From an uncultured Oscillospiraceae bacterium (lineage in GTDB: Bacteria; Bacillota; Clostridia; Oscillospirales; Oscillospiraceae), in assembly GCA_934569225.1 (NCBI GenBank), contig CAKTKC010000009.1, positions 1 through 64,000 on the forward strand: a stretch of DNA of 64,000 nucleotides, written 5' to 3'. The first letter of the stretch is position 1. Each line of letters starts with the position of its first letter. Positions 50,657 through 59,191 of the stretch are shown piece by piece. Made by a program: the position numbers and the translations under genes. The notes beneath the pieces were generated by a model that did no database searches, had not been told where the DNA came from, and saw nothing but the letters and a program-made list of their open reading frames with translations.

Positions 50657-52021
50657 GTGCACAGAGAACACCTTGCGAGCCGTTTGGGCTTCATTCTCCT
50701 CAGCGCCGGATGCGCTATCGGCATCGGCAATGTATGGAAATTCCCTTGGATGACCGGGCAGTATGGCGGCGGTGCATTCGTCGTGATCTACCTCATCTTC
50801 CTGCTGATCCTGGGTGTCCCCGTGCTGACCATGGAATTTGCCATGGGGCGCGCCGCTCAGAAAAGCCCCCTGAAAATGTACCAGGCGCTGAAGCCCGACA
50901 GCCATTGGCGCTGGCATGGCTACGCCTGCCTGGTGGGCAACGTGATTCTGATGATGTTCTACACCACCGTTTCCGGATGGATGCTGCAATATTTTGTGGA
51001 CACCGCCGCCGGACGCTTCGTGGGGCTTGATGTCGCCGGGGTGGAGACCGCCTTCGGCAGCATGCTGGCAAACCCCGTCCAGCAGACGGTTTACATGGGC
51101 GTGATCGTCATATCCGGCTTTTTCATCATCTCCATCGGCGTGCAGAAGGGTCTGGAGCGGGTGACAAAGTGGATGATGCTGGCGCTGATCGTGCTGATGC
51201 TGGCGCTGGCCGTACACAGTCTGTTCCTCCCCGGCGGCTCCGAGGGACTGAAGTTCTACCTGCTGCCCGACATCCGGCGGCTGAAGGACGCCGGTGTGGG
51301 CAACGTCATCGTGGGCGCCATGAACCAGTCCTTCTTTACATTGAGCCTTGGCATCGGCGCCATGGCGATTTTCGGCAGCTACATCGGCAAGGATCACGCC
51401 CTGGCAGGGGAGTCCGTCCGGGTCTGCGCCCTGGATACGCTGGTGGCGTTCTGCTCCGGCCTGATTATCTTCCCCGCCTGCTTCTCCTACGGCGTGGACG
51501 TCAAGAGCGGCCCCGCCCTGATCTTCATGACCCTGCCCAACGTGTTCAACAATCTGCCCGCGGGGCGCTTCTGGGGGAGCCTGTTCTTCCTGTTCATGAC
51601 TTTTGCCGCCTACTCCACGGTTCTGGCGGTGTTTGAAAACATCGTCTCCTGCGTGGGCGAGATGACCGGGTGGAGCCGGAAGAAGACCTGCCTGGTGTGC
51701 GGCGCCGCCATTTTCCTGCTGAGCCTGCCCTGCCTGCTGGGCTACAATCTGTGGAGCAATTTCCGCCCCATCGCCGGGCGGGACGTGCTGGACAGCGAGG
51801 ATTTTCTGGTCAGCAATCTGCTGCTGCCCCTGGGCAGTCTGCTGTTCATCATTTTCTGCACCACCCGCTACGGCTGGGGTTGGGAGAATTTCCTGGCCGA
51901 AGCCAACGAGGGCAAGGGGCTGAAAATCGCCAAATGGCTGCGGCCTTACATGACCTACGTGCTGCCCGTGATCGTGAGCATCATTCTCATCTTCGGCCTT
52001 TACAACTTCTTCGCCGCGTAA
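50657..52021 (+). CDS. neurotransmitter:sodium symporter (NSS/SNF) family transporter
   Basis: This 454-residue membrane protein has about 11-12 helices. The first helix carries LGFILLSAGCAIGIGNVWKFP, the hallmark sodium and substrate-binding segment of LeuT-like carriers, and the GxP-like loop region around EFAMGRAAQKS follows. It starts with GTG at 50657 behind TGGAGGA. Bacterial members import amino acids with sodium. It stands alone between the GNAT gene and a terminator. Confidence 0.9.
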   Translation: MHREHLASRLGFILLSAGCAIGIGNVWKFPWMTGQYGGGAFVVIYLIFLLILGVPVLTMEFAMGRAAQKSPLKMYQALKPDSHWRWHGYACLVGNVILMMFYTTVSGWMLQYFVDTAAGRFVGLDVAGVETAFGSMLANPVQQTVYMGVIVISGFFIISIGVQKGLERVTKWMMLALIVLMLALAVHSLFLPGGSEGLKFYLLPDIRRLKDAGVGNVIVGAMNQSFFTLSLGIGAMAIFGSYIGKDHALAGESVRVCALDTLVAFCSGLIIFPACFSYGVDVKSGPALIFMTLPNVFNNLPAGRFWGSLFFLFMTFAAYSTVLAVFENIVSCVGEMTGWSRKKTCLVCGAAIFLLSLPCLLGYNLWSNFRPIAGRDVLDSEDFLVSNLLLPLGSLLFIIFCTTRYGWGWENFLAEANEGKGLKIAKWLRPYMTYVLPVIVSIILIFGLYNFFAA

Positions 52022-52026
52022 ACGCT

Positions 52027-52055
52027 GCCCCGAAAGAGCGCATCTCTTTCGGGGC
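52027..52055 (+). terminator. terminator of the NSS transporter gene
   Basis: A 12-bp perfect stem (GCCCCGAAAGAG and its complement, 5-nt loop) is followed by AATTTTAT. Confidence 0.85.
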
Positions 52056-52124
52056 AATTTTATCGATTTGGCAAGATACACATGGAATCTTGCCAAAAAC
52101 CGGCAGGAATCGTCTTTCTGCGAG

Positions 52125-52153
52125 TTGACGGAAATGCCCCTGGATGATATAAT
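52125..52153 (+). promoter_or_regulatory. promoter of the purine operon
   Basis: TTGACG (52125-52130), 17 bp, TATAAT (52148-52153) lies just upstream of the riboswitch. Confidence 0.8.
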
Positions 52154-52171
52154 ACCCTCGTACATAAACAA

Positions 52172-52248
52172 ACCCTTATGACTGACGGATCAGTGGAGCA
52201 CCACATGGAGTAAGGGCATATCGTATTCATCGCCGACCGTCTGGGCAC
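52172..52248 (+). promoter_or_regulatory. ZTP riboswitch (pfl motif) aptamer
   Basis: P1 is CCCTTA (52173-52178) with TAAGGG (52211-52216), enclosing the conserved core TGACTGACGG and the GTGG-agca-CCAC hairpin followed by TGGAG. The downstream half is CGCCGACCGTCTGGGCA, the 3' signature of the ZTP/pfl class. It binds ZTP/ZMP, which accumulates when 10-formyl-THF is short. Its place before purE fits. Confidence 0.9.
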
Positions 52249-52283
52249 ACTTTCCCGTATTATGGGTAAGTGCGCCCTTTTTT
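52243..52283 (+). terminator. riboswitch-controlled terminator
   Basis: GGGCACACTT (52243-52252) pairs with AAGTGCGCCC (52268-52277), with one mismatch, followed by six T residues. The 5' arm reuses the aptamer's conserved CTGGGCA. Ligand binding should therefore block the terminator and switch the operon on. Confidence 0.85.
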
Positions 52284-52306
52284 GTTCCCATTAAGGAGGT
52301 CAACAC

Positions 52307-52801
52307 ATGAAAAAAGTCGGAATCGTCATGGGCAGCGACAGCGATCTGCCCATCCTGCGCAAAACCATGGACACCCTGGCGTCTCTGGGCATTCCCTACG
52401 AATGTCACATCTACTCCGCCCACCGCACCCCCGAGGAGGCTCGGGATTTTGCCGTATCCGCACGGGCAAACGGCTTCGGCGTGCTCATCGCCGCCGCCGG
52501 TATGGCTGCGCATCTGGCTGGTGCCATTGCGGCAAACACCACCCTTCCGGTCATCGGTATTCCCTGCAAAGGTCCCTGTCTCGACGGCATTGACGCTCTT
52601 CTTTCCACGGTCATGATGCCCTCCGGTATTCCGGTCGCCACCGTAGCCGTAAACGGGGGCGTGAATGCCGCTTTGTTGTCCGCCCAGATCCTTGCTGTGG
52701 AGGACGCAGAGCTTGCCGAGAAGCTGGACGCCAGACGCGCCGCCGACGCGGCGAAGGTGCTTGAGAAAGACGCCGCCCTTCAGGCGGAACTGAACGGCTG
52801 A
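52307..52801 (+). CDS. purE: N5-carboxyaminoimidazole ribonucleotide mutase
   Basis: This 164-residue protein is the first gene of the riboswitch-controlled operon. It shows the PurE signature VGIVMGSDSDLPILRK at the N-terminus, YSAHRTPEEA near 42 and GMAAHLAGAIAANTTLPVIG near 65-84. It converts N5-CAIR to CAIR in class I organisms, or uses AIR plus CO2 in class II; purK is not in the window. AAGGAGG precedes the ATG. Normal length. Confidence 0.93.
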   Translation: MKKVGIVMGSDSDLPILRKTMDTLASLGIPYECHIYSAHRTPEEARDFAVSARANGFGVLIAAAGMAAHLAGAIAANTTLPVIGIPCKGPCLDGIDALLSTVMMPSGIPVATVAVNGGVNAALLSAQILAVEDAELAEKLDARRAADAAKVLEKDAALQAELNG

Positions 52802-52814
52802 GGGAGGAAAAGCA

Positions 52815-54236
52815 ATGGGCGGTTTCTTCGGGGCGATTTCCCATAAGAATTGCATTTACGACGTTTTCTTCGGCACGGACTACCATTCCCACCTGGGCAC
52901 CCGCCGGGCAGGGCTTGCCTTCTACGATCAGGAGCAGGGCTTCCAGCGGCAGATCCACAGCATCGAAAACACTCCCTTCCGCACGAAATTTGACGACGAC
53001 ATGGCAAAATTCAGCGGAAACGCGGGCATCGGCTGCATTTCCGACACCGACCCCCAGCCCCTGCTGGTGCGCTCCCACCTGGGGATGTTCGCCATTTCCA
53101 CCGTGGGCATCATCAACAACGCCGAGCAGCTGGTGAAAGATGCTTTCTCCGGCCCGGGACATCAGTTCATGGCCATGTCCTCCGGAAAGATCAACACCAC
53201 CGAGCTGACCGCCGCCCTCATCAACCAGCGGGGCAGCCTGATCGACGGCATCCGCTATGCCCAGGAGGTCATCGACGGCTCCTGCACCATTCTGCTGCTG
53301 ACCCCCGACGCCATCATCGCCGCCCGGGATCGCTTGGGACGGCTGCCCGTGCTGGTGGGCAAGAATAACGACGGTATGTGCGTGTCCTTCGAGTCCTTCG
53401 CCTATCACAAGCTGGGCTACCAGGATCATTACGAGCTTGGCCCCGGGGAGATCGTGAAAATGACGGCGGACGGACTTACACAGCTGGCCGCCCCCGGCAC
53501 GAAAATGAAGATCTGCGCCTTCCTTTGGACGTACTACGGCTACCCCAACTCCAACTACGAGGGCAAAAACGTAGAGGTCATGCGCTACCGCAACGGCGAG
53601 ATCATGGCCCGCAGGGAAATGGAGAACGGCACCATGCCGGACGTAGACTTCGTGGCGGGTGTTCCGGACTCCGGCCTGCCCCACGCCATCGGCTACGCCA
53701 ACCAGTCCCACAAGCCCTTCGCCCGTCCCTTCGTCAAATACACCCCCACATGGCCCCGTTCCTTCACTCCCGCCAATCAGGAGATGCGCAATCTGGTGGC
53801 GAAAATGAAGCAGATTCCCGTGCCCGAGCTGATTCAGGGCAAGAAGCTGCTGTTCGTGGACGACTCCATCGTCCGGGGCACCCAGCTGCGGGAGACTGTG
53901 GACTTCCTGTACGAAAGCGGCGCGAAGGAAGTGCATATGCGCTCCGCCTGTCCGCCCATCATGTACGGCTGCAAATATCTGAATTTCTCCCGCTCCAACT
54001 CCGAAATGGAGCTGATCGCCCGTCGGACGGTTCAGAATCTGGAGGGCGACGAGGGACAGAAGCACTTAGACGAGTACGCCGACGGCACCACCCAGCGGGG
54101 CAAATGCATGCTCAAGGCCATCTGCGAGGAAATGGGCTTCGATTCCCTGGGCTACCAGTCACTGGACGGCCTGCTGGAAGCCATCGGGCTGGACAAAGAC
54201 AAGGTTTGCACCTACTGCTGGAACGGCAAAGAATAA
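52815..54236 (+). CDS. purF: amidophosphoribosyltransferase-like protein lacking the N-terminal Cys
   Basis: This 473-residue PurF homologue has an N-terminal Ntn-glutaminase-like domain and a C-terminal phosphoribosyltransferase domain. The PRPP loop LLFVDDSIVRGTQLRE is near residues 350-365. The usual catalytic Cys that follows the initiator Met is absent: the protein starts MGGFFGAIS. The start is firm, with GGGAGGAAAAGCA before the ATG and no upstream in-frame coding sequence. It may use free ammonia or have another role. The position between purE and purM supports a purine function. Confidence 0.85.
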   Translation: MGGFFGAISHKNCIYDVFFGTDYHSHLGTRRAGLAFYDQEQGFQRQIHSIENTPFRTKFDDDMAKFSGNAGIGCISDTDPQPLLVRSHLGMFAISTVGIINNAEQLVKDAFSGPGHQFMAMSSGKINTTELTAALINQRGSLIDGIRYAQEVIDGSCTILLLTPDAIIAARDRLGRLPVLVGKNNDGMCVSFESFAYHKLGYQDHYELGPGEIVKMTADGLTQLAAPGTKMKICAFLWTYYGYPNSNYEGKNVEVMRYRNGEIMARREMENGTMPDVDFVAGVPDSGLPHAIGYANQSHKPFARPFVKYTPTWPRSFTPANQEMRNLVAKMKQIPVPELIQGKKLLFVDDSIVRGTQLRETVDFLYESGAKEVHMRSACPPIMYGCKYLNFSRSNSEMELIARRTVQNLEGDEGQKHLDEYADGTTQRGKCMLKAICEEMGFDSLGYQSLDGLLEAIGLDKDKVCTYCWNGKE

Positions 54237-54258
54237 CCGAATGAAAAGGAGCGTCATT

Positions 54259-55314
54259 ATGGAACACAACAATTCCCAGTCCGCCAGCTACGCCGCCGCC
54301 GGTGTGGACATCACCGCCGGATACAAGGCCGTGGAGCTGATGAAGACTCACATCGCCCGCACCCGCAACTTAGGCTGCCTGGACGACGTGGGCGGCTTCG
54401 GCGGCTGCTTCGGCCTGCCCATTGCCGGGATGGAGGAGCCGGTGCTGGTCTCCGGCACCGACGGCTGCGGCACCAAGGTCAAGCTGGCCATCCTCATGGA
54501 CAAGCACGACACCATCGGCATCGATGCCGTGGCCATGTGCGTCAACGACATCATCTGCGTGGGCGCAAAGCCCCTGTTCTTTCTGGATTACATCGCCTGC
54601 GGCAAAAACGTGCCCGAAAAAATTGCCGAAATCGTGGGCGGCGTGGCGGAGGGCTGCGTCCAGTCCGGCGCGGCGCTCATCGGCGGCGAAACCGCCGAGC
54701 ACCCCGGCCTGATGCCCGTGGAGGACTACGATCTTGCGGGCTTCGCCGTGGGCATTGTGGATAAAAAGAAAATCTTAGACAAGACGAAAATGGCGGAAGG
54801 GGACGCGGTCATCGCCCTGGCTTCCTCCGGCATCCACTCCAACGGCTTCAGCCTGATCCGCAAGGTTTTCCGCATTGACGAGAACCCCGCCGAAATCTAT
54901 CAGCCCTGCGACGCCCTGGGCGGGAAGACCATCGCCGAGACTCTGCTGACCCCCACGAAGATCTACGTCAAGTCCGTTCTGGCGCTGCTGGAAAACGTAG
55001 ACGTCAAGGGCATCAGCCACATCACCGGCGGCGGTTTCTATGAGAATATTCCCCGCTCCATCCCCGACGGCCTGTGCGCGAAGATCGACAAGAGCGCCGT
55101 TAAGGTGCTGCCCATCTTCGACCTGATTGCAAAGACCGGCAATATCCCCGAGCGGGACATGTTCAATACCTACAACATGGGCGTGGGCATGAGCATCGTC
55201 GTCCCCGCCGCACAGGTGCAGACCGCGCTGGACATCCTCACCGCCCACGGCGAGGACGCCTACGTCATCGGCACCATTGTCAAAAACGACGAGGAAAAGG
55301 TGATTCTGGAATGA
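54259..55314 (+). CDS. purM: phosphoribosylformylglycinamidine cyclo-ligase (AIR synthetase)
   Basis: This 351-residue ATP-dependent enzyme converts FGAM to AIR. The family blocks are SYAAAGVDITAGYKAVELMK at the N-terminus, VSGTDGCGTKVKLA near 70, AMCVNDIICVGAKPLFFLDY near 95-115 and LIGGETAEHPGLMP. I chose the ATG at 54259 because AAAGGAG is eight bases upstream; the ATG at 54241 has none. The stop overlaps the purN start as ATGA, so the two are coupled. Confidence 0.93.
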   Translation: MEHNNSQSASYAAAGVDITAGYKAVELMKTHIARTRNLGCLDDVGGFGGCFGLPIAGMEEPVLVSGTDGCGTKVKLAILMDKHDTIGIDAVAMCVNDIICVGAKPLFFLDYIACGKNVPEKIAEIVGGVAEGCVQSGAALIGGETAEHPGLMPVEDYDLAGFAVGIVDKKKILDKTKMAEGDAVIALASSGIHSNGFSLIRKVFRIDENPAEIYQPCDALGGKTIAETLLTPTKIYVKSVLALLENVDVKGISHITGGGFYENIPRSIPDGLCAKIDKSAVKVLPIFDLIAKTGNIPERDMFNTYNMGVGMSIVVPAAQVQTALDILTAHGEDAYVIGTIVKNDEEKVILE

Positions 55315-55943
55315 CGGCCAAGATCGCAGTTCTGGTCTCCGGCGGCGGCACCAATTTGCAGGCGCTGATCGATGCTCAGCAGCGGGGCGAGCTGGGCGGC
55401 GGAGAGATCACCGCCGTGATTTCCTCCAAAGAGGGGGCTTACGCTCTGGAGCGGGCGCGGAAAGCGGGTATCCCCGGCTATGTGCTGCCCCGGAAAAGCT
55501 TCGACTCCAACCGCGCCATGACGCTGGCGCTGGTGGAGAAACTGAAGGCGCTGGACATTGATTTAGTGGTTCTGGCAGGCTGCATGGTCATCTTCACCGA
55601 AGAGCTGGTGCAGGCCTACCCCAACGCCATTCTGAACGTCCACCCCGCCCTGATCCCGTCCTTCTGCGGACAGGGCTTCTACGGACTGCATGTCCATGAA
55701 GCGGCGCTGGCCTACGGCGTCAAGCTCTCCGGCGCGACCGTGCATTTTGTCAGCGCGGAATGCGACGGCGGCCCCATCATCGCCCAGAAGGCCGTCCCCG
55801 TTCTCCCCGGAGACACCCCCGAGACGCTTCAAAAACGCATTATGGAGCAGGCCGAATGGAAGCTGCTGCCGGAAGCCGTGCGCCTGTTCTGTGAGGGCAG
55901 GCTCCGGGTGGAAGGCCGCACCGTTATCATCGAACAGGAGTGA
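55311..55943 (+). CDS. purN: phosphoribosylglycinamide formyltransferase
   Basis: This 210-residue folate-dependent GART enzyme carries VLVSGGGTNLQALIDA at the N-terminus, the catalytic region ILNVHPALIPSFCGQGFYGL near 104-123, and the His/Asp block SGATVHFVSAECDGGPIIAQ. It transfers a formyl group from 10-formyl-THF to GAR, linking it to the folate-status signal read by the ZTP riboswitch. It overlaps purM by 4 bases. Confidence 0.93.
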   Translation: MTAKIAVLVSGGGTNLQALIDAQQRGELGGGEITAVISSKEGAYALERARKAGIPGYVLPRKSFDSNRAMTLALVEKLKALDIDLVVLAGCMVIFTEELVQAYPNAILNVHPALIPSFCGQGFYGLHVHEAALAYGVKLSGATVHFVSAECDGGPIIAQKAVPVLPGDTPETLQKRIMEQAEWKLLPEAVRLFCEGRLRVEGRTVIIEQE

Positions 55944-55950
55944 AAACGCT

Positions 55951-56667
55951 ATGAATGTTTACGAAATAAAGTCCATGGCCGAGCGCCTCAGCGGCAACAC
56001 CTATCCCGGCCGGGGCATTGTGCTGGGGGTCGCCCCCGACGGCAAGACCGCCGTGGCCGCCTATTTCATCATGGGACGCAGCGTCAATTCCCGGAACCGG
56101 GTCTTCGTTCAGGAGCCGGACGGCATCCGCACGGAGGCCTTCGACCCCGGTCTCATGAAAGACCCCCATCTGATCATCTACCATCCCGTGCGGGAGGCCG
56201 GTCAGGGTCTCATCGTCACCAACGGCGACCAGACGGACACCGTCTGGGAATATCTCTCCAAGGGCGAGAGCTGGGAAGCCGCCCTGCGCACCCGCCAGTT
56301 TGAGGACGACGCCCCCAACTGGACGCCCCGCATTTCCGGCCTGCAGGCGGGGGACGGAAGCTATAAGCTGTCCATCCTGAAATCCGCCGACCCGGATGGC
56401 ACGGCATGTGCCCGGTTCTTCTATGAATACCCCGCCACCCCCAGTCTGGGGCATTTTCTCCACACCTACGTCTGCGACGGCAATCCCGTGATTCCCACCT
56501 TTCAGGGAGAGCCGGAACGGGTCAGCATCCCCGGGGACATCGACAGTTTCACTCAGGAGCTGTGGGAGAACCTGAACCCCGACAACAAAATCTCCCTGTT
56601 TGTGCGCTATACCAACTTGGAAACCCATGAGTACCGGCAGCGAATTCTCAATAAGCACGTAAAGTGA
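55951..56667 (+). CDS. purO: IMP cyclohydrolase, PurO-like (PF07826 family)
   Basis: This 238-residue protein is similar to the IMP_cyclohyd family first described in archaea. It begins MNVYEIKSMAERLSGNTYPG, continues GRGIVLGVAPDGKTAVAAYF and includes GRSVNSRNRVF and the central ATPSLGHFLHTYVCDGNP block. It would close FAICAR to IMP. It lies 7 bp after purN and directly before a formyltransferase gene that lacks the bacterial IMP cyclohydrolase domain, so it supplies the missing step. AGGAG lies ten bases before the ATG. Confidence 0.85.
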   Translation: MNVYEIKSMAERLSGNTYPGRGIVLGVAPDGKTAVAAYFIMGRSVNSRNRVFVQEPDGIRTEAFDPGLMKDPHLIIYHPVREAGQGLIVTNGDQTDTVWEYLSKGESWEAALRTRQFEDDAPNWTPRISGLQAGDGSYKLSILKSADPDGTACARFFYEYPATPSLGHFLHTYVCDGNPVIPTFQGEPERVSIPGDIDSFTQELWENLNPDNKISLFVRYTNLETHEYRQRILNKHVK

Positions 56668-56688
56668 CACCGCGTGGAGGGAATGAAC

Positions 56689-57873
56689 ATGAAAGAATTT
56701 GAACTGAAATACGGCTGCAACCCCAACCAGAAGCCCGCGAAGATCTACATGGCCGACGGCTCCGAGCTGCCCATCACCATTCTGAACGGCCGCCCCGGCT
56801 ACATCAATTTTCTGGACGCCCTCAACTCCTGGCAGCTTGTGAAGGAGCTGAAGGAGGCCACGGGCATGGTCGCCGTCACGTCCTTTAAGCACGTCTCCCC
56901 CACCTCCGCCGCCGTGGGAAAGGTGCTTCCCGAGAACCTGAAAAAGGCGTGCTTCGTGGATGACGTCCCCGAGCTGGACGACAGCCCTCTCGCCTGCGCC
57001 TACGCCCGGGCAAGAGGCACCGACCGGATGTGCTCCTTCGGCGACTGGGTTGCTCTGTCCGATGTGTGCGACGTGACCACCGCGAAGCTCATCGCCCGGG
57101 AGGTCTCCGACGGCGTGATTGCCCCCGGCTACACAGACGAGGCGCTTGCCATTCTGAAAACCAAGCGCAAGGGCGGCTACAACGTGGTAGCCATTGACCC
57201 CGACTACGTTCCCGCCGAGCAGGAGACGAAGCAGGTCTTCGGCGTCACCTTCCAGCAGGGGCGGAACAATTTCAAGATCGGTGAGCATCTGCTCCGGAAC
57301 ATCGTCACGAAGAACAAAGACCTGCCCGAGTCCGCCAAAATCGACCTGATCGTGGCGCTAATCACCCTGAAATACACCCAGTCCAACTCCGTGTGCTTCG
57401 CCTATGACGGGCAGGCCGTGGGCGTGGGCGCGGGTCAGCAGTCCCGTATCCACTGCACCCGGCTGGCCGGCTCCAAAGCCGACACCTTCTTCCTGCGCCA
57501 GCATCCCAAGACCCTGTCCCTGCCCTTCCGCGCCGACCTCGGCCGCCCCAACCGGGACAACGTGATCGACGGCTACATCAACGGCAACGAGGAGGACGTC
57601 TGCGCCGACGGCATCTGGCAGAACTACTTCACCCGCCAGCCCGACCGGCTGACCGAAGAAGACAAGCGGGAATTCCTGTCCAAATTTGACGGCGTTTCCC
57701 TCGGTTCCGATGCTTTCTTCCCCTTCCCCGACAACATCAAGCGCGCCAAGGCCTCCGGCGTCAAGTACATTGCCCAGCCCGGCGGCTCCATCCGGGACGA
57801 TCTGGTCATCGAGGAATGCGATCAGGACGGCATGGTCATGGCCTTCACCGGCATGCGGCTGTTCCACCACTAA
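56689..57873 (+). CDS. purH: AICAR transformylase, stand-alone domain of PurH
   Basis: This 394-residue protein corresponds to the C-terminal transformylase half of bacterial PurH (usually about 510 residues). It starts at FELKYGCNPNQKPAKIY, the usual domain junction, and keeps the catalytic Lys-His in TSFKHVSPTSAAVG. Later conserved blocks are SNSVCFAYDGQAVGVGAGQQ and SLGSDAFFPFPDNIKRA. The N-terminal MGS-like IMP cyclohydrolase domain is absent. The ATG at 56689 has GGAGGG upstream. It uses 10-formyl-THF to make FAICAR, which the adjacent PurO-like protein cyclises. Confidence 0.9.
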   Translation: MKEFELKYGCNPNQKPAKIYMADGSELPITILNGRPGYINFLDALNSWQLVKELKEATGMVAVTSFKHVSPTSAAVGKVLPENLKKACFVDDVPELDDSPLACAYARARGTDRMCSFGDWVALSDVCDVTTAKLIAREVSDGVIAPGYTDEALAILKTKRKGGYNVVAIDPDYVPAEQETKQVFGVTFQQGRNNFKIGEHLLRNIVTKNKDLPESAKIDLIVALITLKYTQSNSVCFAYDGQAVGVGAGQQSRIHCTRLAGSKADTFFLRQHPKTLSLPFRADLGRPNRDNVIDGYINGNEEDVCADGIWQNYFTRQPDRLTEEDKREFLSKFDGVSLGSDAFFPFPDNIKRAKASGVKYIAQPGGSIRDDLVIEECDQDGMVMAFTGMRLFHH

Positions 57874-57885
57874 GGGGGATTGTTT

Positions 57886-59154
57886 ATGAAACTGTTAGTC
57901 GTAGGCGGCGGCGGACGGGAACACGCCATCATCAAAAGCCTGAAAAAGAATCCCAACGTCACGGAGATTTTCGCTCTCCCCGGCAACGGCGGCATTGCGG
58001 CGGACGCGGTGTGCGTCCCCATCGGCGCTACGGAAATCGACAAGATCGTCGCCTTTGCCCAGGAGCAAAAGATAGATTACGCTGTGGTCGCGCCCGATGA
58101 CCCGCTGGTACTGGGCTGCGTGGACGCGCTGGAAGCAGCTAAAGTTCCCTGCTTCGGCCCCCGCGCCCGGGCTGCCATCATCGAGGGCAGCAAGGTCTTC
58201 TCCAAAAATCTCATGAAGAAATACGGCATCCCCACCGCCCGGTATGAGGTCTTCGACGACATGACCGCCGCCCTTACTTATCTGGACACCGCCCCCATCC
58301 CCACCGTCATCAAGGCCGACGGCCTGGCGCTGGGCAAAGGCGTCATCATCGCCCAGACCCGGGAGGAGGCCAAAGCCGCCGTCCGGGACATGATGGAGCA
58401 TCACGTTTTCGGCAAATCCGGCGACCACGTGGTCATTGAGGAATTTCTCACCGGCCCGGAAGTCTCCGTGCTGGCCTTCACCGACGGCAAGGTGGTCAAG
58501 CCCATGGTGTCCTCCATGGATCACAAGCGGGCGGGAGACGGCGACACCGGCCTGAACACCGGCGGCATGGGCACCGTCGCCCCCAACCCCTACTACACCC
58601 CGGCCATCGCCGAACGGTGCATGCAGGAAATTTTCCTGCCCACCGTCGCCGCCATGAATAGCGAAGGCCGCACCTTCCGTGGCTGCCTTTACTTCGGCCT
58701 GATGCTCACCCCCGACGGCCCCAAGGTCATCGAGTACAACTGCCGCTTCGGCGACCCAGAGGCGCAGGTGGTGCTGCCCCTGCTGGAAAGCGACCTGCTG
58801 ACCGTCATGCAGGCAACAACCAACGGTACGCTGGCAGATACGGAGGTTCGCTTCTCCGATCAGTACGCCTGCTGCGTCATCACCGCCTCCGCCGGATATC
58901 CCGTCAGCTACAAGAAAGGCTTCGAGATCACCATGACCCCGGAAGCCGCCGCCCACACCTATGTGGCAGGCGCGAAGCTGGAGGATGGAAAGCTTCTGAC
59001 CTCCGGCGGCCGGGTCACCGGCACCACCGCCGTGGCCGGTTCCCTGGCGGAAGCCATCCGGGAAGCCTATCGCCTTGCGGACGGCGTACAGTTTGAAAAC
59101 GCCTACCGCAGAAGCGACATCGGCCAGCGCGCCCTGCAAGCTGGGAATCACTAA
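57886..59154 (+). CDS. purD: phosphoribosylamine--glycine ligase
   Basis: This 422-residue ATP-grasp enzyme makes GAR from phosphoribosylamine and glycine. The N-terminal block KLLVVGGGGREHAIIKSLKK, ATP-grasp segments PTVIKADGLALGKGVIIAQT and GDGDTGLNTGGMGTVAPNP, and metal-binding VIEYNCRFGDPEAQ are all intact. GGGGGA precedes the ATG at 57886, and an in-frame TTG two codons earlier is less likely. It lies 12 bp after purH. Confidence 0.94.
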   Translation: MKLLVVGGGGREHAIIKSLKKNPNVTEIFALPGNGGIAADAVCVPIGATEIDKIVAFAQEQKIDYAVVAPDDPLVLGCVDALEAAKVPCFGPRARAAIIEGSKVFSKNLMKKYGIPTARYEVFDDMTAALTYLDTAPIPTVIKADGLALGKGVIIAQTREEAKAAVRDMMEHHVFGKSGDHVVIEEFLTGPEVSVLAFTDGKVVKPMVSSMDHKRAGDGDTGLNTGGMGTVAPNPYYTPAIAERCMQEIFLPTVAAMNSEGRTFRGCLYFGLMLTPDGPKVIEYNCRFGDPEAQVVLPLLESDLLTVMQATTNGTLADTEVRFSDQYACCVITASAGYPVSYKKGFEITMTPEAAAHTYVAGAKLEDGKLLTSGGRVTGTTAVAGSLAEAIREAYRLADGVQFENAYRRSDIGQRALQAGNH

Positions 59155-59191
59155 AAATTCTGAATAAATCAGGTCAGGAGGAAATAACCCC

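Noticed and set aside
50627-52171. 514-codon minus-strand frame opposite the NSS transporter
   Set aside because: It is antisense to a transporter with clear membrane segments. Its His/Gln-rich composition is characteristic of an antisense artefact.
52770-52815. Possibility that PurF lost its Cys through a wrong start call
   Set aside because: The ATG at 52815 has a clear GGAGG and follows the purE stop closely. There is no upstream in-frame Met-Cys.
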